DNA of 58,016 bases from Pseudomonadota bacterium (GTDB taxonomy: Bacteria; SAR324; NAC60-12), in contig SHAT01000007.1 of the NCBI GenBank assembly GCA_004213175.1, positions 1 to 58,016 of the forward strand. The letters are read 5' to 3'. How positions within the stretch are numbered: position 1 is the stretch's first letter; each line of letters starts with the position of its first letter. The notes below the pieces were generated by a model that was not told the origin of the DNA, searched no databases, and was given only the letters and a program-made list of their open reading frames with translations. A program made the translations under genes and the position numbers. This document shows, in pieces, positions 34,452-44,840 of the stretch.

Positions 34452-36065
34452 ATGAGTAAAAAACAGAATAAAATTCATGATTTTGTTGCAGAAGGTTTTG
34501 AGCAGGGCTGGAAACATCTTGATTCATCTCAGCTGACATCGGAAAAAACACTTGAAACAGATGTGGTTGTCATTGGCTCTGGAGCGGGAGGAGGTAATGC
34601 AGCAGAAATTCTGGCAAAGGAAGGGTTGAGTGTGATAGTCATCGAAGAGGGACCGTTGCATACTGCTAAAGATTTTCATATGAAAGAAGACGAAGCGTAT
34701 TCCGAACTTTATCAGGAATCAGCTGCCAGGCAAACGAAGGATCGCGGAATAAAAATTTTTCAGGGGAGAATGGTCGGCGGAGGAACAGGGATCAACTGGA
34801 CAGCAAGTTTTCGTACACCCCCAACTACCCTCAATTACTGGACAAAAGAAATGGATGTTAAGGGATTTTCTGTAGATGAAATGCAACCTTGGTTTGAATG
34901 GGCCGAAAAGCGTTACAAGATTCAAGAATGGACGGATTCTCCTAATGCTAATAACAGTACGTTGGAAAAAGGATGTGAAAAACTCGGAATCAGTTGGGGA
35001 AAAATCAGTAGAAATGTCAGCGGCTGTCTCAATTTAGGTTATTGCGGCACAGGATGTCCAGTCAACGCAAAACAGTCAACTCTGGTCACTTCAATTCCGG
35101 GGGCATTAAAAGCCGGTGCTATGCTAATATCAAAAGCAAGAGCTGAAACTTTTGATTTAAGAAAAGGAAATATTGTTCAACTGAAATGCAGGGCCATGAA
35201 TGCCCGTGGAAATTCTCCTTCCGATCAGTTGATAAAAATTAAAGCACGTCATTATGTACTGGCATCAGGGGCAATCGGTAGTCCGGCAATCCTGCTGCGG
35301 TCGGAGAGCAAAAGTTTAAATCCCCATGGTCTGGTCGGCACTCGAACATTTCTGCACCCAGTAAACATTTCTGGTGCGATCATGCCATTTCCAGTCAATG
35401 GAGAATATGGTGCTCCGCAAACAAGTTATTCAGACCATTACGTTGATACTCGAATTGATAATAAAAAGCCAGGTTTCAAACTCGAGTGTCCGCCACTGCA
35501 ACCAATGTTAGTAGCAACGACTTTGGATGGACATGGAAAAACACATGCAGAAATAATGAAACAAAGACCCTTTCTTCAGGTGCTGATTGCACTTCAGCGT
35601 GACGGATTCCACCCGGAAAGTACTGGTGGAAAAGTTTATTTAAAAAGTGATGGGACACCCGGATTGGATTATCCTGTTTCAAACTATGTTTGGAAAGGCA
35701 TCAGGGATGCTTTTCTGGCAATGGCTGAAATTCAGTTTGCGGCTGGTGCAAAAGCGGTTGCGCCTGTTCACAGGGATGCAGGAATATACAGCAGCCCGAG
35801 AGAAGTAAAACATGCGATTGCAGGTTTGCCAATGGAAATTCTTAAAGCTAGATTGTTTTCTGCACACGTAATGGGAGGTTGCCCGATGGGCGAAGATCCA
35901 GTCAAATCTGTGGTTAATTCAAATGGACGTCATCATGAAGTTGAGAATCTATCAGTTTTTGATGGTTCTATCTTTCCTACATCAATTGGTGCAAATCCTA
36001 TGGAAACAATTTTTGCGTCGACAGCAAAATTTGCGGGAGATCTAGCAAGAGAAATGATAAATTAA
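34452..36065 (+). CDS. GMC-family FAD oxidoreductase
   Basis: Flavoprotein dehydrogenase, 537 residues, that oxidises an alcohol or sugar. FAD is bound by VVVIGSGAGGGNA (38-50) and GGGTGINWT. The carboxy end has HVMGGCPMGE (from about 472), with the catalytic His region, and IGANPMETIFA. CLNLGYCGTGCPVNAKQS is a Cys-rich loop of the type found in cholesterol-oxidase-like and long-chain alcohol oxidases. No signal peptide is visible, in keeping with piggy-back Tat export by the preceding small subunit. It starts 152 bp after that gene. Substrate unknown. Confidence 0.88.
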   Translation: MSKKQNKIHDFVAEGFEQGWKHLDSSQLTSEKTLETDVVVIGSGAGGGNAAEILAKEGLSVIVIEEGPLHTAKDFHMKEDEAYSELYQESAARQTKDRGIKIFQGRMVGGGTGINWTASFRTPPTTLNYWTKEMDVKGFSVDEMQPWFEWAEKRYKIQEWTDSPNANNSTLEKGCEKLGISWGKISRNVSGCLNLGYCGTGCPVNAKQSTLVTSIPGALKAGAMLISKARAETFDLRKGNIVQLKCRAMNARGNSPSDQLIKIKARHYVLASGAIGSPAILLRSESKSLNPHGLVGTRTFLHPVNISGAIMPFPVNGEYGAPQTSYSDHYVDTRIDNKKPGFKLECPPLQPMLVATTLDGHGKTHAEIMKQRPFLQVLIALQRDGFHPESTGGKVYLKSDGTPGLDYPVSNYVWKGIRDAFLAMAEIQFAAGAKAVAPVHRDAGIYSSPREVKHAIAGLPMEILKARLFSAHVMGGCPMGEDPVKSVVNSNGRHHEVENLSVFDGSIFPTSIGANPMETIFASTAKFAGDLAREMIN

Positions 36066-36340
36066 GTTACTTGTTAAAAAATTCTTAATTACAAAATTTT
36101 GTTTTTCAATAAGAGATAAAAACTTCATTAAATTAACATTATAAAATATGAATGTATTTCTATCTTAGTAAAAATTAACAGGGTTTATAGTTTTTTGTCA
36201 ACGCAACACAAGAGATTTTTTGTGAACATTAATTAAGTTTATTTTAATCCTGAAAAACAGTCCGCAGGTATAAGTATATAACTTCTTTTGTATTTTATAG
36301 ATTTATGCTTGTAGGTTATACAAGATAGCATACAATGTAA
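36066..36340. other. AT-rich intergenic region before the candidate RNA
   Basis: No open frame of note. It holds several TATA-like boxes (for example GGTATAAG near 36267) that could promote the structured RNA that follows, but none has a convincing -35 partner. Confidence 0.25.
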
Positions 36341-36453
36341 GGCTACAAACTTTAGGTGAGAGTTCTTAATTAAGAGAAATCCTAGAGTCGAATGTAGCTA
36401 AGTTATTTTTATGGTAGATACTCCGTTTTACACTTCCAAAAAGGAAGTGTTTT
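36341..36453 (+). ncRNA. Candidate structured small RNA or 5' leader with terminator
   Basis: Nested helices share one axis: GCTACA (36342-36347) with TGTAGC (36393-36398); CTTTAGG (36350-36356) with CCTAGAG (36381-36387), one U-G pair; and the apical TCTT (36364-36367) with AAGA (36372-36375). A perfect 8-bp hairpin, ACACTTCC (36430-36437) with GGAAGTGT (36443-36450) and a TTTT tail, ends it 32 bp before the next gene. The true 5' end is unknown. The irregular rod recalls 6S-like RNAs, but no family is assigned; a regulatory leader of the next gene is equally possible. Confidence 0.45.
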
Positions 36454-36484
36454 AAATTAATGATTAGCATTATTTGGGGAATTA

Positions 36485-37159
36485 ATGAGTGACGCAGAAC
36501 ACGTGAGCCGTAAGGAACTCCTGAAGCCAAATCGTATGGAGAAACAACTATATGCATTCGTCGATCATGCATACAGGAAAAAGAGTTTATACATGAGTGT
36601 GGGTATTGCGCTACTTGTTTTGGTTCTTGGAATATGGGGTGGATGGAAGTATTCGCAAAATGAACGCATCAATCAGGCAAACCTTTATCATCTTGCTCGC
36701 GCAAAGCTTAACAATCCTATTCTTTCACCGGAAGAAAGATTGAGCGAGGGTGTCGCTGCATTACAGGAGTTTGTAAATTCTGCATCAGGCAGCTCACTGG
36801 TCGTATTGGCAATGATGGAATCCGGGGGAGAATATGCAAGACAGTCAAAAATTGATGAATCAATTGCCGTCTTTCAAAAGGTAATATCTCATCCTGATAC
36901 AACTCCTTTTCTGAAAAATTCTGCTAGGCTGAGTTTGGCATCACTGTTTGAACAAAAGCAACAGTGGGTTGAGGCTGAGATGATGCTTGAGTCAATAAAC
37001 GTTTCAGCTTGGGATGACCTGCGCTGGCGAGCATTGGCCAGGGTTGCTATCGCCAAAGGTGAATTTGATAAAGCAAAGAATCTATTGGAGCAGCTGCTTG
37101 AAAAAGAACCAGATTCATTCTTCAGGCAGGAAACGGAAACATTATTGTTGACGCTTTAG
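36485..37159 (+). CDS. YfgM-like TPR protein with one membrane anchor
   Basis: A 224-residue protein. About 35 cytoplasmic residues precede one membrane helix (YMSVGIALLVLVLGIWGGW, about 37-55), and the periplasmic part holds tetratricopeptide-like repeats, such as SIAVFQKVISHPDTTPFLKN and EFDKAKNLLEQLLEKEPDS. This layout matches YfgM, a SecYEG-associated chaperone partner in Enterobacteria. A GGGGA ribosome-binding site supports the start. A terminator-like hairpin lies just upstream, so its transcription may be attenuated. Confidence 0.7.
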   Translation: MSDAEHVSRKELLKPNRMEKQLYAFVDHAYRKKSLYMSVGIALLVLVLGIWGGWKYSQNERINQANLYHLARAKLNNPILSPEERLSEGVAALQEFVNSASGSSLVVLAMMESGGEYARQSKIDESIAVFQKVISHPDTTPFLKNSARLSLASLFEQKQQWVEAEMMLESINVSAWDDLRWRALARVAIAKGEFDKAKNLLEQLLEKEPDSFFRQETETLLLTL

Positions 37160-37197
37160 TAACTTAGTTTCTTTATAATCTATACAAAAAAACCAAA

Positions 37198-37434
37198 ATG
37201 AAAGATGATTATCTGAAGTTGGTTGAAGAGCACAGCCAAGATGAAAAAATAAATTTGTTTGAAAAAGTATTAACCATGTCCAAGCGCGCTAAATCTCTCT
37301 ATAGTCTTGAGGAATCTTCACGTTCGTCACTCAAACACAAGCCGACCTTTCAAGCTATATTGGAGAATAATGAAGGGCGTTTACTGATAAAAAATAATAC
37401 GTCAAAAGATTTAGCTGAAGAGAGCAGCGAGTAA
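37198..37434 (+). CDS. rpoZ: RNA polymerase omega subunit-like protein
   Basis: A 78-residue protein. NLFEKVLTMSKRAKSLYSL corresponds to the omega motif (R/N-FELV-x-AxxRAxxL), and KPTFQAILENNEGRLLIK to the K-x-x-x-AL-x-EI-x-x-GK segment. Omega assists assembly of the beta' subunit. The amino end, usually with ITVEDAL-like residues, is divergent. Size fits omega (70-90 residues). It lies 38 bp behind the YfgM-like gene and 60 bp ahead of an unknown membrane protein. Confidence 0.65.
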   Translation: MKDDYLKLVEEHSQDEKINLFEKVLTMSKRAKSLYSLEESSRSSLKHKPTFQAILENNEGRLLIKNNTSKDLAEESSE

Positions 37435-37494
37435 AAAAAGTTACTATTAATTTAGGGTGTTCTGACCATTGAAACCTGAAGCTAATTAAGCAAA

Positions 37495-39183
37495 ATGCAG
37501 GGATCAGTTAATTTGTTGCAAGGTTTCACACGTATTCTGGGCGTATTGCTAACACGTACCCGTTCACAGTACGCTGCCTTGCTTATTTTTTCCGGAATGG
37601 GAGCTGGTGATTTTCTATTCCGGACCTACCTTTTTCCAGTCTACATTGATTTTCTGCAAAATATTGGTGCAAATCCGGATTGGGCTATGCTAGATGTGGG
37701 TTTTGCTCCAATTCTCTGGCTTTCTTTTTTTGCTATAATTTTGGGTAGTCTTACAATAGTCATCACTTTTGCAGCTCAAAATGTTCCAAAATTGATTGAT
37801 CTATATATGGATCACTGGCCGAGTCTGTTATTCGTCTGGTGGGCTGCCGCATGCCTCGCTCACGCTCTAAGTATCAAGCTACTTGCAGAGGGTGAGATTC
37901 AAATAATATCCAGCCTCGTTTTTAATTATCATGTATTACTTGTTGTCTCACTAGTGATTGGCTTTCCTTTTATTTTTTCAATTCTCAGAAATACGAAAAC
38001 AAGCAAAGTAATCGACAATTTATTAAAAGACGGTTATTCCACTATAAATAGAATTGCAGCAAAAGGTACTGTTGGAAAAATTTTACCACAAGAACAAGCT
38101 AAAATTCAGTACGATTTGTTTCAAATACTGAATCAACTGATTGATTTGCTAGTCTATGTACCATTCAAGGAACCTAAAGCACAGGTAATCGAAGGTATTG
38201 GGGCTTTACTCAGGCATTATGTTAAGTTGAAACCGAATATTCCAGAATCATTTTTTAAAGTTGATGAATGTGTTCTCGATGATATATCGTTTCGTACAAT
38301 GAAAAGTCTGATGGGGGAAGTTGAAAAAACTCATACATTTTATGAACAAAAATGCTTTCGATTGATTGGAAATGTATATAATGTCTTTCTTGATACAAAA
38401 GAATTTGATCTTTCAACTTTGTGTGCTGAACAATTGAGTCAGGTTGGTAAAACGGCGATTGCCTGTGATGATCAGGATCTGATAGAAGTAATTACAGTTC
38501 GTTTCAATACTCTCTTCAGATTCGCATTGAAGCATGGTCAACACCATAACGAACCACGTAATTTGTATAATCTGGTTTTTTATTATGGGCGGTTTATAGG
38601 ATTCTTAATTGAATATAAGCAGCTTGAAAGGATAAAAACATGTGTTGGCTATTTCGTTTTTTATGCTCAGCAGTGTTTTAACTCAATTCAAAGTGCAAAA
38701 TCGCTTGCAATTATATTAGATGTTCTTGCTTTTGAAATACAGAAATTTATGCTTAAATTCTACCAAGAAAATTGGGACAGGGAAATGCAGGAAGAGATGC
38801 TGCAAAAATTTTTGGTTTTTGATAATTTTCAGGATATGGATAAAAATTTTGCTGCACAGTTTTTTAGTCAAAATCAAGGCATAAGACTTCTACATATCGG
38901 ACTTGCTTTGTTTTATCTCAATCAAAAAGAAGGTGAATTTGCGGCAAAGATTGCAAAGGATACAGTTCAGGATCTGGATTTGATGGGAGAAACTCTTTTC
39001 AGAAAAACAATGGAAGTGATTTATGCGAGGCTACAGTTTTCTGGTCCTAAATTCTGGGAGGATACAGACCGAGGCAACCTGAATATTTATTACACTCCTT
39101 ATCAAGATGAAATAAGTTCATTCAAAAAAATACAGCAAGAAATACTCCTTGAAAATAATAAAAAAATTATGGATAAAAAATAA
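37495..39183 (+). CDS. Large membrane protein of unknown function
   Basis: A 562-residue protein that I do not recognise. The amino third has four hydrophobic segments (about 25-45, 72-95, 108-128 and 143-163). The remaining 390 residues look soluble and mostly helical, with weak repeat-like spacing, rich in Phe, Gln and Leu, and no cysteine cluster or nucleotide-binding motif. The soluble part probably faces the cytoplasm. It is the third gene of a same-strand run with the YfgM-like and omega-like genes. Confidence 0.7.
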   Translation: MQGSVNLLQGFTRILGVLLTRTRSQYAALLIFSGMGAGDFLFRTYLFPVYIDFLQNIGANPDWAMLDVGFAPILWLSFFAIILGSLTIVITFAAQNVPKLIDLYMDHWPSLLFVWWAAACLAHALSIKLLAEGEIQIISSLVFNYHVLLVVSLVIGFPFIFSILRNTKTSKVIDNLLKDGYSTINRIAAKGTVGKILPQEQAKIQYDLFQILNQLIDLLVYVPFKEPKAQVIEGIGALLRHYVKLKPNIPESFFKVDECVLDDISFRTMKSLMGEVEKTHTFYEQKCFRLIGNVYNVFLDTKEFDLSTLCAEQLSQVGKTAIACDDQDLIEVITVRFNTLFRFALKHGQHHNEPRNLYNLVFYYGRFIGFLIEYKQLERIKTCVGYFVFYAQQCFNSIQSAKSLAIILDVLAFEIQKFMLKFYQENWDREMQEEMLQKFLVFDNFQDMDKNFAAQFFSQNQGIRLLHIGLALFYLNQKEGEFAAKIAKDTVQDLDLMGETLFRKTMEVIYARLQFSGPKFWEDTDRGNLNIYYTPYQDEISSFKKIQQEILLENNKKIMDKK

Positions 39184-42119
<2,936 letters not shown>

Positions 42120-42145
42120 TGAGCAGATAAGAGTTAGGATATTTA

Positions 42146-42162
42146 TAAAGCATATTGCTTTA
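42146..42162 (+). promoter_or_regulatory. 17-bp perfect dyad upstream of the second acyl-CoA ligase
   Basis: TAAAGCA-TAT-TGCTTTA lies between pyrC and the ligase gene. It could be an operator. The symmetry is exact but the sequence is short. Confidence 0.35.
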
Positions 42163-42186
42163 AGCTGTATATTTGAAATGGTTTTA

Positions 42187-42223
42187 CGGAAAAGTTAGGG
42201 AAAAAAGTTCCGAAATTTTTTTT
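42187..42223 (+). terminator. Possible terminator or attenuator before the second ligase
   Basis: CGGAA (42187-42191) and TTCCG (42208-42212) flank a 16-base loop and are followed by AAA and eight T (42216-42223). It ends just before the AGGAG ribosome-binding site of the ligase, so it would end pyrC transcription or attenuate the ligase leader. The stem is only 5 bp. Confidence 0.35.
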
Positions 42224-42236
42224 ATAGGAGAAAATT

Positions 42237-44027
42237 ATGAATAATACAACTGCTAATGGTTCCCATAAAAATTTAATAGAAATGCTCGAGAATTCTCGAC
42301 AGCTTTATGGTGACCGGCCTTTATATGGCACTAAGCGTGACGGCATTTACGAGTGGACAACTTATGAGCAATTTTCTGAAAAAGTAGATGCTTTACGGGG
42401 GGGGCTTGCTTCTTTAGGTGTTTCTTCTGGAGACAAAGTAGCGATTATCTGCAAAAACACTGAAGAGTGGGCTGTTTCAGCATATGCTACTTATGGGTTA
42501 TGTGGGCAGCATATACCAATGTATGAAACACAAATGCCTTCGGAATGGGAATACATTATACGAGACTGTGGTGCAAAAGTTTTACTAGCTGCAAATTCAT
42601 CAATCTTTGAAAAAACTAGGAATTTCCCAGATCAGATTGATTCACTGGAACATGTCATTTTGCTCACCGGCAGTGTTGAAGGAGAAGTGACAACTTATGA
42701 AGATTTGTTGAAAAAAGGTAGGGAAAAACCTGTTCAAAAAATGGAGCCGGAATCTCATGCACCAATGGGGATGATTTATACTTCAGGAACTACAGGGAAT
42801 CCAAAAGGTGTGATCTTGAGTCATAGGAATCTAATTTTTGAATGTTCAGTAGTCATACCTTTACTTGGAATGTCTAGAGATGTTCGTACCCTCGCTTTCT
42901 TACCATGGGCACATGTTTTTGGTCAAGTTGCTGAAGTGCACGGTATAATTGGTTGTGGTGGTTCTGCTGGACTGGTAGATGATGTTAATACGCTCGTTGA
43001 TGAATTAGGTGTGGTAAAGCCCAGTGTATTCTTTGCTGTACCTCGCGTTTACAATAGGATATATGATCGTCTCCAAGAGCAAATGAAGGAAAAACCGGGA
43101 TTAATACGTGCTCTCTTTTACGGAGGACTTAAACAAGCCAAGCGCGAAAGAGAAGGAGAAACGCTTGGATTTTTGGATAATTTAATACTTTTACTGGCTC
43201 GTAAAATAATATTCAAAAAAATATTGAATCGATTCGGCGGTAATTTGCGAATTGCTGTGAGCGGTGCGAGTGCTCTAAGTCCTTCTGTAGCAGAATTTAT
43301 AAATGATATTGGAATAAGTATTTATGAAGGTTATGGTCTCAGCGAAAATACTGCGGCTCTTTCTCTTAATTATCCAGGTTCAAGACGTTTTGGCTCAGTC
43401 GGTAAACCATTGCCGGGTGTAAGGATTGAGATAGACAAAACAGTTGAAGGTTCCAAAGAAGAAGATGGAGAAGTACAGGCTTTTGGTGAGAATATCATGA
43501 TTGGTTACCATAACCTACCTGACAAAACAAAAGAAAGTATCACTGAAGATGGAGGACTTCGGACAGGAGACCTAGGTCATTTGGACTCAGATGGTTATCT
43601 ATACATTACAGGACGTGTCAAGGAGCAGTACAAACTTGAAAATGGGAAGTATGTAGCTCCCGCTCCTTTGGAAGAATCTTTAAAACTTAGCTCATATATT
43701 GATCAAGTCATGCTTTATGGTTTCAATCGTCCACACAATGTTGCTTTGATTGTTGTGGCAATGCCTGCAGTCACTCAGTATGCTGAAGATCTTGGAATTT
43801 CCGGAAGTACTGAAGATATTCTTAATGAGCCGCGCATCCGTGAACTTTTCAAGGAACAGCTAAAACATTTTGGGAAAGATTTTAAGGGATTTGAACATCC
43901 GCAAAACTTTTCTTTGCTTTCAGAAGAGTGGGGCATCGACAACGGATTGCTAACTCCAACTTTGAAACTGAAACGTGAGGTCGTCGAGGAGAAGTTCAAA
44001 ACAGAAATTGAGGAGCTCTTCTCTTAA
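42237..44027 (+). CDS. Long-chain acyl-CoA synthetase, second ligase
   Basis: AMP-forming fatty acid-CoA ligase, 596 residues. YTSGTTGNPKGVILSHRNL (about 182-200), YEGYGLSENTAALS and RTGDLGHLDSDGYLYITGR are in order. This is the FadD15/FAA1-like type. It differs from the ligase of the Liv cluster in length and in the carboxy-terminal hinge (RVKEQYKLENGKYVAP). A good AGGAG ribosome-binding site supports the start. It stands alone between pyrC and lolD and may serve membrane lipid or beta-oxidation supply. Confidence 0.93.
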   Translation: MNNTTANGSHKNLIEMLENSRQLYGDRPLYGTKRDGIYEWTTYEQFSEKVDALRGGLASLGVSSGDKVAIICKNTEEWAVSAYATYGLCGQHIPMYETQMPSEWEYIIRDCGAKVLLAANSSIFEKTRNFPDQIDSLEHVILLTGSVEGEVTTYEDLLKKGREKPVQKMEPESHAPMGMIYTSGTTGNPKGVILSHRNLIFECSVVIPLLGMSRDVRTLAFLPWAHVFGQVAEVHGIIGCGGSAGLVDDVNTLVDELGVVKPSVFFAVPRVYNRIYDRLQEQMKEKPGLIRALFYGGLKQAKREREGETLGFLDNLILLLARKIIFKKILNRFGGNLRIAVSGASALSPSVAEFINDIGISIYEGYGLSENTAALSLNYPGSRRFGSVGKPLPGVRIEIDKTVEGSKEEDGEVQAFGENIMIGYHNLPDKTKESITEDGGLRTGDLGHLDSDGYLYITGRVKEQYKLENGKYVAPAPLEESLKLSSYIDQVMLYGFNRPHNVALIVVAMPAVTQYAEDLGISGSTEDILNEPRIRELFKEQLKHFGKDFKGFEHPQNFSLLSEEWGIDNGLLTPTLKLKREVVEEKFKTEIEELFS

Positions 44028-44103
44028 GCCTTGCGGGGTGTTTCATACTTTAGATTTGAACATCTTTGCTGTTAGTTTTATTTTTTGATCGTTTCTTTAC
44101 TTC

Positions 44104-44787
44104 ATGCAAATCCAAGTCTACAATCTTCATAAAAGCTACCTAGACGGAGTAGGTCGAAGACTACACATTTTGCGAGGACTAAATTTTGAAGTAGAATCTG
44201 GTTCTACAGTTGCAATCCTCGGAGCATCTGGAACCGGAAAAAGCACATTTCTTCATATACTCGGGACACTCGAAGCAATCGACGAAGGCAAATTGTGTCT
44301 TGACGGTAGTGATATAAGTATTTTCTCCCGTGATCAAGCAGCAAAGTTTAGAAATGAAAAAGTCGGTTTTATTTTCCAGTTTCACCAATTGTTGCAGGAT
44401 TTTACCGCACTGGAAAATGTAATGATCCCCCAGTTGATGAAAGGTAGCAATTCAGTTGTTGTGAGAGAAAATGCTCTTGATCTGCTGCAAAGAGTAGGAC
44501 TTGGTGAGCGCACCATGCATAAACCTGCTCAACTGTCAGGTGGTGAGCAACAACGTGTTGCGATTGCAAGGGCTTTGGTTAATCGCCCGAGTGTCGTCCT
44601 GGCGGATGAACCGACAGGAAATCTTGATGAAGATACGAGTGCTCAAATTATGGAAATATTGCTTCGCTTAAATCAAGAATATGAAACTACTCTTATAATG
44701 ATTACACACAACACCGGCATTGCGTCAGAGATGCAGTTTCAGCATAAAATGGAAAATGGACAATTAAATTTGCTTCCGAATGTCTAA
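44104..44787 (+). CDS. lolD: Lipoprotein-releasing ABC transporter ATP-binding protein
   Basis: Cytoplasmic ATPase of the LolCDE machine that extracts lipoproteins from the inner membrane, 227 residues. Walker [10 protein letters not shown] (39-47), [15 protein letters not shown], signature [15 protein letters not shown], Walker [13 protein letters not shown]. These features are also shared with MacB- and FtsE-like ATPases, but the position directly ahead of bamA favours LolD. The permease genes lolC/lolE are not in the window. Confidence 0.83.
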   Translation: MQIQVYNLHKSYLDGVGRRLHILRGLNFEVESGSTVAILGASGTGKSTFLHILGTLEAIDEGKLCLDGSDISIFSRDQAAKFRNEKVGFIFQFHQLLQDFTALENVMIPQLMKGSNSVVVRENALDLLQRVGLGERTMHKPAQLSGGEQQRVAIARALVNRPSVVLADEPTGNLDEDTSAQIMEILLRLNQEYETTLIMITHNTGIASEMQFQHKMENGQLNLLPNV

Positions 44788-44840
44788 TTATCCCCACAAA
44801 AAAACCACTGCTCTGTTTTTCCAAGTTTCTTCCAAGCCTG

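Noticed and set aside
36341-36399. tRNA-like acceptor pairing (GGCTACA with TGTAGCT)
   Set aside because: Only 59 bases, no T loop TTCGA and no anticodon arm; the helices are nested on one axis, not a cloverleaf.
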